Source of the DNA: Leadbetterella sp035299025
GTDB taxonomy: Bacteria > Bacteroidota > Bacteroidia > Cytophagales > Spirosomataceae
Assembly: GCA_035299025.1 (NCBI GenBank)
Contig: DATGXK010000014.1
Span: forward strand, 186,001-250,000
DNA: 64,000 nucleotides
Reading direction: 5' to 3'
In this document: positions 8,258 to 15,623 of the stretch, piece after piece
How the letters are laid out: each line of letters opens with the position of its first letter
Position numbering within the stretch: position 1 is the stretch's first letter
The notes under the pieces: generated by a model
Database searches by the model: none
The model's input: only the letters and a program-made list of their open reading frames with translations
What the model was told of the DNA's origin: nothing
Program-made: the position numbers and the translations under genes

Positions 8258-10828
8258 ATGAAAAAACTTTTAAATTCGAGTCTTCTAGTAGGAGCATTTT
8301 TATTTCCCCTGCTTATTTCTGCCCAAGATAAACCCATCATCAACGCCACAGTCTCAGGTGTAGTATTAGACGCCAAATCCAACGAGAGAATCATCGGGGC
8401 TACAGTATCTATAAAAGGGACTACCAATGGAGCTTCAACAGATGCCAATGGCGAGTTTGCACTTGTAACAGGCCAAAAATTGCCTTTCACGCTCATTGTT
8501 TCGTTCATCGGTTATATCAAGAAGGAACTCGTTATCAATGATAGCAAAGTAGAAATCAGAATAGAACAGGATACCAAAAACCTTGCTGATGTGGTAGTAA
8601 CCTCAAGGCGTAGACAGGAAGCTGTTCAAGATATTCCGATTCCCATTTCGGTAATTCGAGGAGTAACGGTAGAAGACCAAGGAGCATTTAATGTAAATCG
8701 TCTGAAAGAATTGGTGCCTACAGTTCAGTTTTATGCTTCAAACGCTAGAAATACTACTCTCAATATCAGGGGATTAGGTTCTACTTATGGGCTAACCAAT
8801 GACGGTATTGACCCTGGTGTTGGATATTATGTAGACGGTGTCTATTATGCTCGTCCAGCGGCTACGGCTCTTGACTTTATAGACATCGACCAAGTGGAGG
8901 TTCTTCGTGGACCACAAGGTACATTGTTTGGTAAGAATACTACTGCAGGAGCTTTTAACGTAACTTCTCGTACCCCAACTTTTGACCCATCGGCAAGTTT
9001 TGAGTTGAGCTATGGCAACAAAGGCTATATACAGGCCAAAGCTTCGGTATCTGGCCCTTTGAGCAAGAAACTCGCGGCAAGGGTATCATTTACCGGAACT
9101 CAAAGAGACGGTTTGTTATATAATACACGTACACAAACCAATATTAACGACATCAATAACATAGGTGTGAGAGGGCAGTTATTATTTAAGCCTACGGATA
9201 AAATCAATTTTACTTTTATAGCCGACGTTACCGACCAAAATCCAGTGGGTTATGGTTGGCCTGTTGCCAAGGTAGTGACCACCAAACGTGCAGCCTATCG
9301 TCAGTTCAATGCTATAATTGCTGATTTGGGCTATTCGCTTCCATACAAAAGTGCATTTGAAAGAATATTAGATTTGGATACCCCATCAAGGGCTGGAAAC
9401 CAATTGGGTGGATTGTCACTGAATGCCGACTTCAAAATAGGTGGTGGAACACTAACCTCAACTACCGCTTGGAGATATTGGAAATGGGATCCATTAAACG
9501 ACCGTGATTATACGGGCTTAAACTCATTTTCGATTTCATCGGGAACTTCAGCACATGACCAGTATTCACAAGAGTTTAGATATTCTGGCAAAATAAATGA
9601 TAAAATAAGCGGCGTAGTAGGTGCATTTGGTTTATGGCAGGATTTAAGAACAGATCCAGTTCATACCGAAGAAGCAGGTACAGCCCAATGGCGTTTTGCA
9701 CAAAGTTCTACCAGTCCATTGTGGAAAACCCCAGGCTTGTTTGACAATTTTGGAATCAAAACCACCTACGGAATCCAATCATCTAGCGTAGCCTTATTTG
9801 CTCAGGCTGACTGGTCGATAACTGAGAAATTGCATGTTTTGCCAGGAATTAGATATAACAAAGATGCTAAACAGGCCAACTATAGCCGTGTAACTTATGG
9901 TGGTTTACAAACCACAGATGCAGCATTGTTGGCCTTGAAAAATGGGGTTTATAGCAATCAAACGTTTGACATAGATGCTTCTGAAGATAATTTTTCTGGC
10001 CAGTTGACTTTACAATATAAACTCAATCAGAATGTAAATACTTTTGGAACGTACTCTTTGAGTTACAAGCCTATCGGTGTTAATGTGGGAGGATTACCAA
10101 CAGCCAATGGCAGGGTATTGACAGAATTGGCGACAGTAAAACCTGAAGCCGTTAGACATTTGGAGTTAGGCGTAAAAACCAAACCATCTGCAAGTTCGGT
10201 TTTAAACGTAGTTTTTCACAACACCAACATCAAAGATTATCAAACACAAGTACAAACTCCTGAACCTGGTGTAAACAGAGGGTATTTGGCCAATGCAGAA
10301 GAAGTTAGAGTAATTGGTTTTGAAATAGATGGAAGTATTAGAGTAAACAACCACTTTACATTTAATGGAGCTTTTGCTTATACCGATGGTAAATATGTGA
10401 AATTTACCAATGCACCTGTTCCCATCGAGGAAGTTGGTGGAACTACCGCTTTCAAAGATATTTCAGGAGGTGTTTTACCGGGAATTTCAAAATACGCTGG
10501 ATCATTGGGTACCGAAATAACAGGAAAAGGAAGTTTGTTTGGCTTAAAAGGAAACTACTTCGGTGGCCTGGATGTGTATTATCGTTCTACATTTTCTTCA
10601 AGCCCTTCACCATCACAATTCTTAGATATTGAAGGATATGCCTTACTAAACGGCAGAGTAGGTTTCAGAGCTTCCAATGGTATTTCTCTATTTGTTTGGG
10701 GTAGAAACTTAGGAAACAAAGACTACTACGAGCAGCTTTTGGTAGCTCCAGGAAGTGCTGGCCAAATCGGCGGTATTTTGGGTGATCCACGTACCTACGG
10801 TGTAACCTTGAGATATACTCTTAACTAA
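8258..10828 (+). CDS. TonB-dependent outer-membrane receptor
   Basis: 856 residues from the ATG at 8258, where a signal peptide begins (MKKLLNSSLLVGAFLFPLLI, ending SAQ). Domains: carboxypeptidase-regulatory-like (CarboxypepD_reg) ~25-110, plug ~115-230 (VLRGPQGTLFGKNTTAGAFN), then a long barrel ending in YTLN. An in-frame ATG at 8201 adds 19 residues ahead of the signal; it corresponds to a separate small ORF in the second receptor's leader, so 8258 is preferred, but fusion of the two is possible. No SusD partner follows; a terminator does. Its place beside an Rrf2 regulator and Cys leader suggests uptake of a sulfur compound (inference). Confidence 0.9.
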   Translation: MKKLLNSSLLVGAFLFPLLISAQDKPIINATVSGVVLDAKSNERIIGATVSIKGTTNGASTDANGEFALVTGQKLPFTLIVSFIGYIKKELVINDSKVEIRIEQDTKNLADVVVTSRRRQEAVQDIPIPISVIRGVTVEDQGAFNVNRLKELVPTVQFYASNARNTTLNIRGLGSTYGLTNDGIDPGVGYYVDGVYYARPAATALDFIDIDQVEVLRGPQGTLFGKNTTAGAFNVTSRTPTFDPSASFELSYGNKGYIQAKASVSGPLSKKLAARVSFTGTQRDGLLYNTRTQTNINDINNIGVRGQLLFKPTDKINFTFIADVTDQNPVGYGWPVAKVVTTKRAAYRQFNAIIADLGYSLPYKSAFERILDLDTPSRAGNQLGGLSLNADFKIGGGTLTSTTAWRYWKWDPLNDRDYTGLNSFSISSGTSAHDQYSQEFRYSGKINDKISGVVGAFGLWQDLRTDPVHTEEAGTAQWRFAQSSTSPLWKTPGLFDNFGIKTTYGIQSSSVALFAQADWSITEKLHVLPGIRYNKDAKQANYSRVTYGGLQTTDAALLALKNGVYSNQTFDIDASEDNFSGQLTLQYKLNQNVNTFGTYSLSYKPIGVNVGGLPTANGRVLTELATVKPEAVRHLELGVKTKPSASSVLNVVFHNTNIKDYQTQVQTPEPGVNRGYLANAEEVRVIGFEIDGSIRVNNHFTFNGAFAYTDGKYVKFTNAPVPIEEVGGTTAFKDISGGVLPGISKYAGSLGTEITGKGSLFGLKGNYFGGLDVYYRSTFSSSPSPSQFLDIEGYALLNGRVGFRASNGISLFVWGRNLGNKDYYEQLLVAPGSAGQIGGILGDPRTYGVTLRYTLN

Positions 10829-10842
10829 TCATGAGTCTTTTA

Positions 10843-10880
10843 GGGAGTAGAAAGCAGGAATTTTATTCTACTCCCTTTTT
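10843..10880 (+). terminator. rho-independent terminator of TonB receptor
   Basis: GGGAGTAGAA and TTCTACTCCC form a perfect 10-bp stem with a 13-nt loop, followed by TTTTT, 15 bp after the receptor stop codon. Confidence 0.9.
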
Positions 10881-10885
10881 CAAAC

Positions 10886-10956
10886 TTTCGTGACAATCAT
10901 TGGGGTTGGCGAGGTTTCATAAACCTAGTTTGGTGGTTCGAACCCACCCACGAAAA
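10886..10956 (+). tRNA. tRNA-like gene, anticodon CAT (Met-type), weak D-arm
   Basis: TTTCGTG (10886-10892) and CACGAAA (10949-10955) make a perfect 7-bp acceptor stem. GGTGG-TTCGAAC-CCACC (10932-10948) is a textbook T-arm directly beside it. The anticodon arm 10911-10927 has loop TTCATAA with CAT at 10918-10920 and four of five stem pairs. The D-arm is poor: best pairing is CAAT with GTTG, T8 is replaced by A, and no TAGCTC block is present. No CCA is encoded. It may be a divergent tRNA, a decayed copy or a tRNA-like element in the leader of the Rrf2 operon. A covariance-model scan is decisive. Confidence 0.4.
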
Positions 10957-10967
10957 CAAAATCATTT

Positions 10968-11357
10968 ATGGAATTTACAAAAAAGACAATTTACACCATT
11001 AAGGCATTGGTTTTTCTGAATAAAAAAGAGAGGCTGATTAATGTTTCGGAGATTGTAAAAGGTACTGAAATTCCGAAAAAATTTTTAGAGAGTATCATGC
11101 TCGAACTTAAAAAGAATGGGTTTGTGGAGAGCTTTCAAGGTAAATTAGGAGGATATAGGTTACTTAAAAAACTTGAAGATATTCCTGTTTTGGAAATATT
11201 AAACTTTACAGAGTGTAAGGTTAGGCTGACAACGGAATGTGGCGAAAATTGCGAGTGCATAAGCAAGGTAGACTGTAGGTTTAAGGCATTGAATTATGAG
11301 CTATTATCTTATTATCTAAAAACTCTTCATAACCTCAAAGTTCTTGATTTTGCCTGA
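10968..11357 (+). CDS. Rrf2-family transcriptional regulator with IscR-like cysteines
   Basis: 129 residues. Winged helix at residues 1-65 (TIYTIKALVFL... FLESIMLELKKNGFVES... GKLGGYRL). Five Cys cluster at 83, 91, 95, 97 and 103; C91-x5-C97-x5-C103 has the same spacing as the [2Fe-2S] ligands of IscR (C92, C98, C104). Rrf2 proteins include IscR, CymR and NsrR, sensing Fe-S status, cysteine or NO. It heads a likely operon with a porin, DUF2490 and bshB1 and sits between sulfur genes, so it is the best candidate to bind the shared CTA...TAGAYTAA operators nearby. The sensed signal is inferred. Confidence 0.88.
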   Translation: MEFTKKTIYTIKALVFLNKKERLINVSEIVKGTEIPKKFLESIMLELKKNGFVESFQGKLGGYRLLKKLEDIPVLEILNFTECKVRLTTECGENCECISKVDCRFKALNYELLSYYLKTLHNLKVLDFA

Positions 11358-11453
11358 TTTCGTTTCCATTTGAATAATAATTTTATGAAATGCCAGAAAA
11401 AAGTATGGAATAATCGAGAACTACTTTTTTGTAGGGTGGTAGCACTGGAAATA

Positions 11454-12752
11454 ATGAAATCTAAAAAAGTTAAAGTCTTTATTGTTTTATGGCTTAAGGT
11501 GTATCTTTTAAATGCTCAGTCGATTTCTACTCCAAGAAGCACATTAAATATTGATTTAGAAATAAAGCCACGTGTAGAGCTTACCGACAATTATAGATTT
11601 AGCACTTCTGAGGATTTTGAAAGAGACATATTTGTGATTCAGCGAAATAGGGTTTTGATAAATTTCCACGGCAAAAATGTTAGATTTCATGCCTCTCCTC
11701 AGGAGATTCATTTGTTTAATAAAGAAGGAGAGAATCAGAAAATAGGAGCAATAAATGCTTATGAATTCTACCTTGAACCTAGGCTTACTAAGAATTCTTC
11801 AATCAGACTTGGACGTCAGGGCATTTCGTTGGATAACGGCCGCCTTTACTCTGATTCACCTTGGGCTCAGCAGGGGCAATCTCACGAAGGTTTGCGATAT
11901 ATTTTCAAAAGCGACCTTCAATCTTTGGACGTCATTGGGGCATTTACAAGAAAATATTACGATCCTTATGAAGTAGCTTTTTCGCCAGTGGCCTCGCATA
12001 AGTATAAATACCTTTTGGTAGCAAATTATAAAAGGAAGGTTAATCAAAATTGGACTTATAGTTTATTAAACACGGTTGATTTTTATGATAACCCGACACT
12101 AAATAAAACTAGACTTCCTCGATTTACGTCTGGAGGGCGATTAGAATACTATGCAAATGATTTTTACGCAACCTTAAACGCTCATTATCAATTCGGGAAA
12201 AATGTTGATGCTAAGGTTATAAATGCTTTTTATTTACAGCCGGAAATCTCTTACAATACAGGAAAGTTCCGAAATAGATTAGGTGCCGAAATCATGAGTG
12301 GTGACGCAGAAACGATAACTTCGGACCGCACCAGAGCCTTTGTACCACTGTATGGTGTTGCTTGGAAATTTATGGGCAACATGAATTTTTATACCAAATT
12401 TCCGGCAGATGTCAATAGCAAAGGATTAGTTGATCCTTATCTTTTTGTTTTTTACGATCTGAACAAAAAGCTTACATTAAGAGCAGATTTTCACCTTTTT
12501 TATTCTCAATTTGCTCAAAAGGATGCTAAGAAGAATGAACTTAATAAATTTCTTGGATTTGAAAATGACCTTTCATTTCAGTATAAGGCCCGCAGAAATG
12601 TTGATGTAAACTTTGGTTTTTCTTTTTACAAACAGGGAGAATCGATGGTGTTGTTGAAGAAAACAAAAGCGGTGGATGACACTCCGGTTTGGAGTTATTT
12701 GAGTGTTTCTTACAGGCCAAACCTGCTTAATAAAACCTTCAAGAAGGGATGA
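11454..12752 (+). CDS. alginate-export-family outer-membrane porin
   Basis: 432 residues from the ATG at 11454, chosen because a signal peptide begins there (MKSKKVKVFIVLWLKVYLLN, ending AQ); an ATG at 11370 would add 28 residues without a signal. The barrel has the alginate_exp pattern: KPRVELTDNYRF, LRLGRQGISLDNGRLY-like RIGRQ strand near residue 120, and many amphipathic strands to the C-terminus. The family forms outer-membrane channels for anionic or hydrophobic small molecules. It follows the Rrf2 gene and overlaps the next gene by 4 bp, so it is probably in the same operon. Confidence 0.75.
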   Translation: MKSKKVKVFIVLWLKVYLLNAQSISTPRSTLNIDLEIKPRVELTDNYRFSTSEDFERDIFVIQRNRVLINFHGKNVRFHASPQEIHLFNKEGENQKIGAINAYEFYLEPRLTKNSSIRLGRQGISLDNGRLYSDSPWAQQGQSHEGLRYIFKSDLQSLDVIGAFTRKYYDPYEVAFSPVASHKYKYLLVANYKRKVNQNWTYSLLNTVDFYDNPTLNKTRLPRFTSGGRLEYYANDFYATLNAHYQFGKNVDAKVINAFYLQPEISYNTGKFRNRLGAEIMSGDAETITSDRTRAFVPLYGVAWKFMGNMNFYTKFPADVNSKGLVDPYLFVFYDLNKKLTLRADFHLFYSQFAQKDAKKNELNKFLGFENDLSFQYKARRNVDVNFGFSFYKQGESMVLLKKTKAVDDTPVWSYLSVSYRPNLLNKTFKKG

Positions 12753-13480
12753 AATATGCCCTGAAGATTTTATTTGTGGTGATTATTGGAAGCACCGTAG
12801 GTCATGGTCAACAACCGGATTCTGTGGTAGTTGGAAATCAATTGTGGATTGGTAACTATACAAAAATCAGGTTTTCAAACCATTGGGGATTATGGCTGGA
12901 GCCGCATTTGAGAAGGACCGACAATTTCACTAATAAACCGTTTCAGACTTTGGCAAGAATGGGGGCAATTTATTTTTTGGATGATGCAAGTCAGCTGTTG
13001 GCAGGTTACACTTTTTCAAATTTTGGTTCTGAATACCAGCGGTTTAACGGTGTTGAAAACGAACAAAGAATATGGCAACAGTTCCAGTCTGCTTCATACC
13101 TGAGTAGAAGATTTAAGCTTTCTCACTGGGTTAGACTTGAGGAGTGTTTTATGAATCAAGTCGCAGAAAGCAAATTTGAAATGCGTGCGAACGGAAATGT
13201 GAATTTTTCTGTGGATTTGGCATATTGGAAAAAGCAGAAAGGTATAGTTTCGGTAGTTGTTTATGATAACTTTTTCTTGTATTTCAAAAATGCCAAAGTT
13301 GGACAGGATATTTTTGACCAAAACAGATTTTTTGTTGGATTGGCTTACCCGAGCAACAAAAAGAGCTATTTGCAAATTGGGTATTTGCTTGTTAATCAAT
13401 TAAATAGAAATGAAGTGTATACGATAAACCACAACATTGGCATTTATTGGTTTAAAAACATCAACAACATTAAAAGATAA
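12749..13480 (+). CDS. DUF2490 outer-membrane protein
   Basis: 243 residues; signal peptide at residues 1-20 (ending GHGQ). The early WIGNYTKIRFSNHWGLWLEPHLR segment and the AGYTFSNF and WVRLEE strands are typical of DUF2490, predicted outer-membrane barrels of unknown role. It overlaps the upstream porin by ATGA and is 4 bp from bshB1, so all three should be co-translated. A second DUF2490 gene is at 43918-44589. Confidence 0.75.
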   Translation: MKYALKILFVVIIGSTVGHGQQPDSVVVGNQLWIGNYTKIRFSNHWGLWLEPHLRRTDNFTNKPFQTLARMGAIYFLDDASQLLAGYTFSNFGSEYQRFNGVENEQRIWQQFQSASYLSRRFKLSHWVRLEECFMNQVAESKFEMRANGNVNFSVDLAYWKKQKGIVSVVVYDNFFLYFKNAKVGQDIFDQNRFFVGLAYPSNKKSYLQIGYLLVNQLNRNEVYTINHNIGIYWFKNINNIKR

Positions 13481-13484
13481 GATA

Positions 13485-14204
13485 ATGAAACTGGATATTT
13501 TATTTTTTGCAGCACATCCAGACGATGTGGAGGTGGTGGCAGGTGGAATAATTTTGAAACATTTGGCACTGGGTAAAACGGTGGGAATAATTGATTTCAC
13601 GTGTGGTGAGTTGGGTACAAGAGGCAATGCCGAAATAAGAATTAAAGAAGCTACAGTGGCTTCAAGTATTCTTGGACTGAGTTTTAGAGCTAACCTAAAT
13701 TTTGCAGATTGTTTTTTCGAGGTTTCTAAGCCCAACATCATGAAGGTAGTGGAGTGTATTCGTAAACATCGGCCAGAAATAGTTATCACAAACCCTGAAA
13801 TTGATAGGCACCCCGACCACGTGAGGGCATCAAAAATAGTGAAGGAGGCGGTTTTTATTTCCGGTCTTGAAAAAGTAATAACCCTAAATGAGAATGGGGA
13901 AAAACAAATTCCATGGAAGCCCAATTCTTTGCTTTACTACATTCAAGATACTTATATTGAACCCAATTTATATTTTGACATTACGCCATTTTATGAAACC
14001 AAGGTTGAGGCCTTCAAGGCTTACAAGAGTCAGTTTCATGACCCTGAAAGCAATGAACCCGAAACTATAATTTCAACGCCAGATTTTTTTAGAAGGGTAG
14101 AAGCCCGCAATATAGAATTTGGTAGAAGAATAGGCGTAAAATATGCCGAAGGATTGGTCAGAGAAAAAGCTATTGGTATTCACAGCTTGTTTGATGTCAT
14201 ATAG
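13485..14204 (+). CDS. bshB1: bacillithiol biosynthesis deacetylase BshB1
   Basis: 239 residues from the ATG at 13485, four bases after the DUF2490 stop; an earlier in-frame ATG overlaps that gene and is rejected. PIG-L/LmbE fold with AHPDDVE at residues ~10-16 (zinc ligands) and RHPDHVRAS near 110. The extended pattern DFTCGELGTRGNAEIR, LNFADCFF, YYIQDTYIEPN and FGRRIGVKYAEG matches BshB1, which removes the acetyl group from GlcNAc-malate before cysteine is added to make bacillithiol. That ties this operon to low-molecular-weight thiol supply. bshA and bshC are not in the window. Confidence 0.88.
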   Translation: MKLDILFFAAHPDDVEVVAGGIILKHLALGKTVGIIDFTCGELGTRGNAEIRIKEATVASSILGLSFRANLNFADCFFEVSKPNIMKVVECIRKHRPEIVITNPEIDRHPDHVRASKIVKEAVFISGLEKVITLNENGEKQIPWKPNSLLYYIQDTYIEPNLYFDITPFYETKVEAFKAYKSQFHDPESNEPETIISTPDFFRRVEARNIEFGRRIGVKYAEGLVREKAIGIHSLFDVI

Positions 14205-14366
14205 AGGTACTTATTTTGTATTATTTTAATGTTTAAATATCCTAAATTTTTTAATTTTTTTTTTAGGATTTAGGCTTCAAATAGTTAATAATCAATAGCA
14301 TAGTAGTTATTTGTGGGCATTGAAAAGAAAGTTGAAGTTTTTGTTGTATAATAGTATTTTTATAAA

Positions 14367-14396
14367 TATCTTTGTCTATCGATTAAGTAGATTATT
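14367..14396 (+). promoter_or_regulatory. promoter and downstream operator, sulfatase-operon leader
   Basis: TATCTTTG (14367-14374) fits the -7 consensus. Directly after it, CTATCGATTAAGTAGATTA (from 14376) resembles the operator of the TauE/SafE and TonB promoters (14 of 21 positions equal to the former) and has TCTA...TAGA symmetry. Here the operator would overlap the transcription start rather than the -33 region. Transcription should begin near 14380 and give a leader of about 255 nt before the formylglycine-generating-enzyme gene. Confidence 0.5.
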
Positions 14397-14442
14397 AAAC
14401 TTGTTGCTGTTAACCACCAACAGCAAGTAAAAGAATCAAACA

Positions 14443-14514
14443 ATGAAAGATTTTACTAATTATCCTCATTTGGTGGTTAATCATCCCATTCCCAGATTTG
14501 GCTCGACAGGTTGA
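14443..14514 (+). CDS. small upstream ORF, 23 codons, abutting the MCCRC ORF
   Basis: MKDFTNYPHLVV... ending FGSTG. Its TGA stop (14512-14514) directly touches the ATG of the MCCRC ORF (14515), a layout suited to translational coupling. The ORF runs through the second TTGGTGGTTAA strand, so its translation would disrupt that pairing. No homology recognised; it could be a chance ORF. Confidence 0.35.
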   Translation: MKDFTNYPHLVVNHPIPRFGSTG

Positions 14515-14532
14515 ATGTGCTGCCGTTGCTAA
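14515..14532 (+). CDS. cysteine leader peptide MCCRC
   Basis: ATG TGC TGC CGT TGC TAA. Three of five residues are Cys, encoded by TGC in an AT-rich leader, which is very unlikely by chance. It lies between competing RNA stems and upstream of a formylglycine-generating enzyme and sulfatase operon. Two other genes in the island also have tandem-Cys leader ORFs. Cys-rich leader peptides controlling sulfur genes are known in Actinobacteria; I know of none described for Bacteroidota. Translation is inferred. Confidence 0.6.
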   Translation: MCCRC

Positions 14533-14635
14533 TTTTCATTTTACCAATTCCGACATTTCCTAGAAACCACTGCTAGAATAGTTTGGTGGTTAAACCGTTT
14601 TGGCAGCTGGTTCTGGGATGCTTAATATTCTCATC

Positions 14636-15463
14636 ATGAAATTTCTTATATATTTTTTGAGTTTGTTGTTGCTAACTAGCTCCATCGCTGACAATCAAAG
14701 ATCTGTGGTGTTCAAAGGAGGTATTTTCAAAACAACTGACCCTGAAACCAATAGACCCAAGACAGTAAAAATAGGCAGAATAGAGGTTGATAGATATTTG
14801 GTTACTGTGGGCGAATACCAAGAATTTGTAAACGCCACAGGTTACAAAACGCAGGCTGAACAATATGGGAATTCCATCATTTTTGATTCAAAAACCCAAA
14901 AATGGGAGTTGGTTGAAGGAGCAAATTTTAGGTTTCCATTTGGGCCAAATGCTTCACCAGCTATTTTGAATCATCCAGTTACGCAGGTTTCATGGTACGA
15001 TGCCGTGGCCTATGCAAATTGGAAAGGAAAAAGACTCCCAACTGACGCAGAGTGGGAGTATGTGGCCAAGTCAAGAGGTAAATCCAAGGAAATTTATCCC
15101 TGGGGAAGTCAAGATTTTGTGGATGGGAAGTATTTAGTGAATAGCTGGCAGGGGGCTTTTCCTTATTACAACTCCGGAGCTGACGGTTTTTTAACTACTT
15201 CTCCCGTTGGTTTTTTTGGAGATGATAGGTCGGGCCTCACCGACATGGGAGGTAATGTATGGCAATGGTGCCAAGATGCTGTTCAACCCACTGGCTGCAA
15301 CGCTGAAGATGACTTGAGTGTAAGACGAATCTGCCGTGGAGGATCTTTTCTGTGTGACAAGAATGTATGTCATGGATACAAAATCGGCAACCGAACCAAC
15401 TCTACACCTGAGTCGGGCATGGTACATATAGGATTCAGATGTGTAAAAGATATTAAAATATGA
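14636..15463 (+). CDS. formylglycine-generating enzyme (sulfatase-activating)
   Basis: 275 residues from the ATG at 14636, where a signal peptide starts (MKFLIYFLSLLLLTSSIA). FGE-sulfatase/SUMF1 domain fills the protein: FKGGIFKTTD, YLVTVGEYQEFV, RLPTDAEWEYVAKSRG, DMGGNVWQWC, CRGGSFLCDKNVC, IGFRCV. C240 and C245 in SFLCDKNVC match the catalytic Cys pair of true formylglycine-generating enzymes (human C336/C341), so it should be active rather than a lectin-like relative. It converts the sulfatase active-site Cys to formylglycine, probably in the periplasm, for the sulfatase encoded three genes downstream. The stop is only 16 nt before the next leader ORF. Confidence 0.88.
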   Translation: MKFLIYFLSLLLLTSSIADNQRSVVFKGGIFKTTDPETNRPKTVKIGRIEVDRYLVTVGEYQEFVNATGYKTQAEQYGNSIIFDSKTQKWELVEGANFRFPFGPNASPAILNHPVTQVSWYDAVAYANWKGKRLPTDAEWEYVAKSRGKSKEIYPWGSQDFVDGKYLVNSWQGAFPYYNSGADGFLTTSPVGFFGDDRSGLTDMGGNVWQWCQDAVQPTGCNAEDDLSVRRICRGGSFLCDKNVCHGYKIGNRTNSTPESGMVHIGFRCVKDIKI

Positions 15464-15479
15464 ACCAATGATAATAAAA

Positions 15480-15503
15480 ATGAAACGATGTTGTAAAAAA
15501 TAA
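15480..15503 (+). CDS. cysteine-rich leader peptide MKRCCKK
   Basis: ATG AAA CGA TGT TGT AAA AAA TAA, 16 nt after the formylglycine-generating-enzyme stop. KRCC is shared with the leader ORF at 8104, as is the surrounding RNA. CGATG (15486-15490) can pair with CATCG at 15555-15559. With only 16 nt of spacer there is no room for a separate promoter outside the upstream gene, so this ORF probably acts inside a polycistronic RNA and controls SusC translation or read-through. Translation is inferred. Confidence 0.65.
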   Translation: MKRCCKK

Positions 15504-15566
15504 AAAACCAGCCCGGCGGCAACCGAACTGGCAAAAGCCTAACCAAAACAAGTTCATCGCGAAATG
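15504..15566 (+). promoter_or_regulatory. conserved structured leader RNA (attenuator-like), copy 2
   Basis: CCAGCCCGG-CGGCAA-CCGAACTGG (15508-15531) repeats the 9-6-9 layout of copy 1; seven of nine pairs form, including a C-G that replaces T-A of copy 1. Then GCCTAAC (15537-15543), AAAACAAG, TCATCGCGAAATGA (15554-15567). The distance from CATCG to the ATG is 4 nt, as in copy 1. A second hairpin GGAAAC-CAG-GTTTCC follows at 15573-15587, where copy 1 has CCTC-GCAA-GAGG: position is kept but sequence is not, which favours a structural role. Confidence 0.65.
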
Positions 15567-15608
15567 AATATCGGAAACCAGGTTTCCAAATCTTATTATT
15601 TTAATTAA
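15564..15608 (+). CDS. second small ORF in SusC leader (14 codons)
   Basis: MNIGNQVSKSYYFN, stop TAA 15 nt before the SusC ATG. Its start lies 4 nt after the CATCG that can pair with the Cys codons. The equivalent ORF in copy 1 (from 8201) has similar SYF coding but stays open into the TonB receptor gene. It may couple leader opening to translation of susC. Confidence 0.4.
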   Translation: MNIGNQVSKSYYFN

Positions 15609-15623
15609 ACCAATACAAAGTAA

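Larger units (their letters stand above)
14401..14607 (+). promoter_or_regulatory. leader RNA with mutually exclusive stems and Cys ORF
   Basis: TTGCTGTT-AACCACC-AACAGCAA (14404-14426) is a perfect 8-bp hairpin. Its loop strand TTAACCACCAA (14410-14420) is the exact complement of TTGGTGGTTAA at 14470-14480 and again at 14583-14593. AACCAC (14565-14570) can also pair with GTGGTT (14586-14591). GCTGCC inside the MCCRC codons (14519-14524) is complementary to GGCAGC at 14602-14607, 29 nt before the next gene. So at least four pairings compete, and a ribosome on the Cys codons would shift the balance. No T-run terminator is evident, so translational control is as likely as termination. Confidence 0.55.

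Noticed and set aside
10926..14591. 13-base identical string TAGTTTGGTGGTT at 10926 and 14579
   Set aside because: 13-mers repeat by chance in 64 kb of AT-rich DNA; the two contexts (T-arm and leader stem) are otherwise different.
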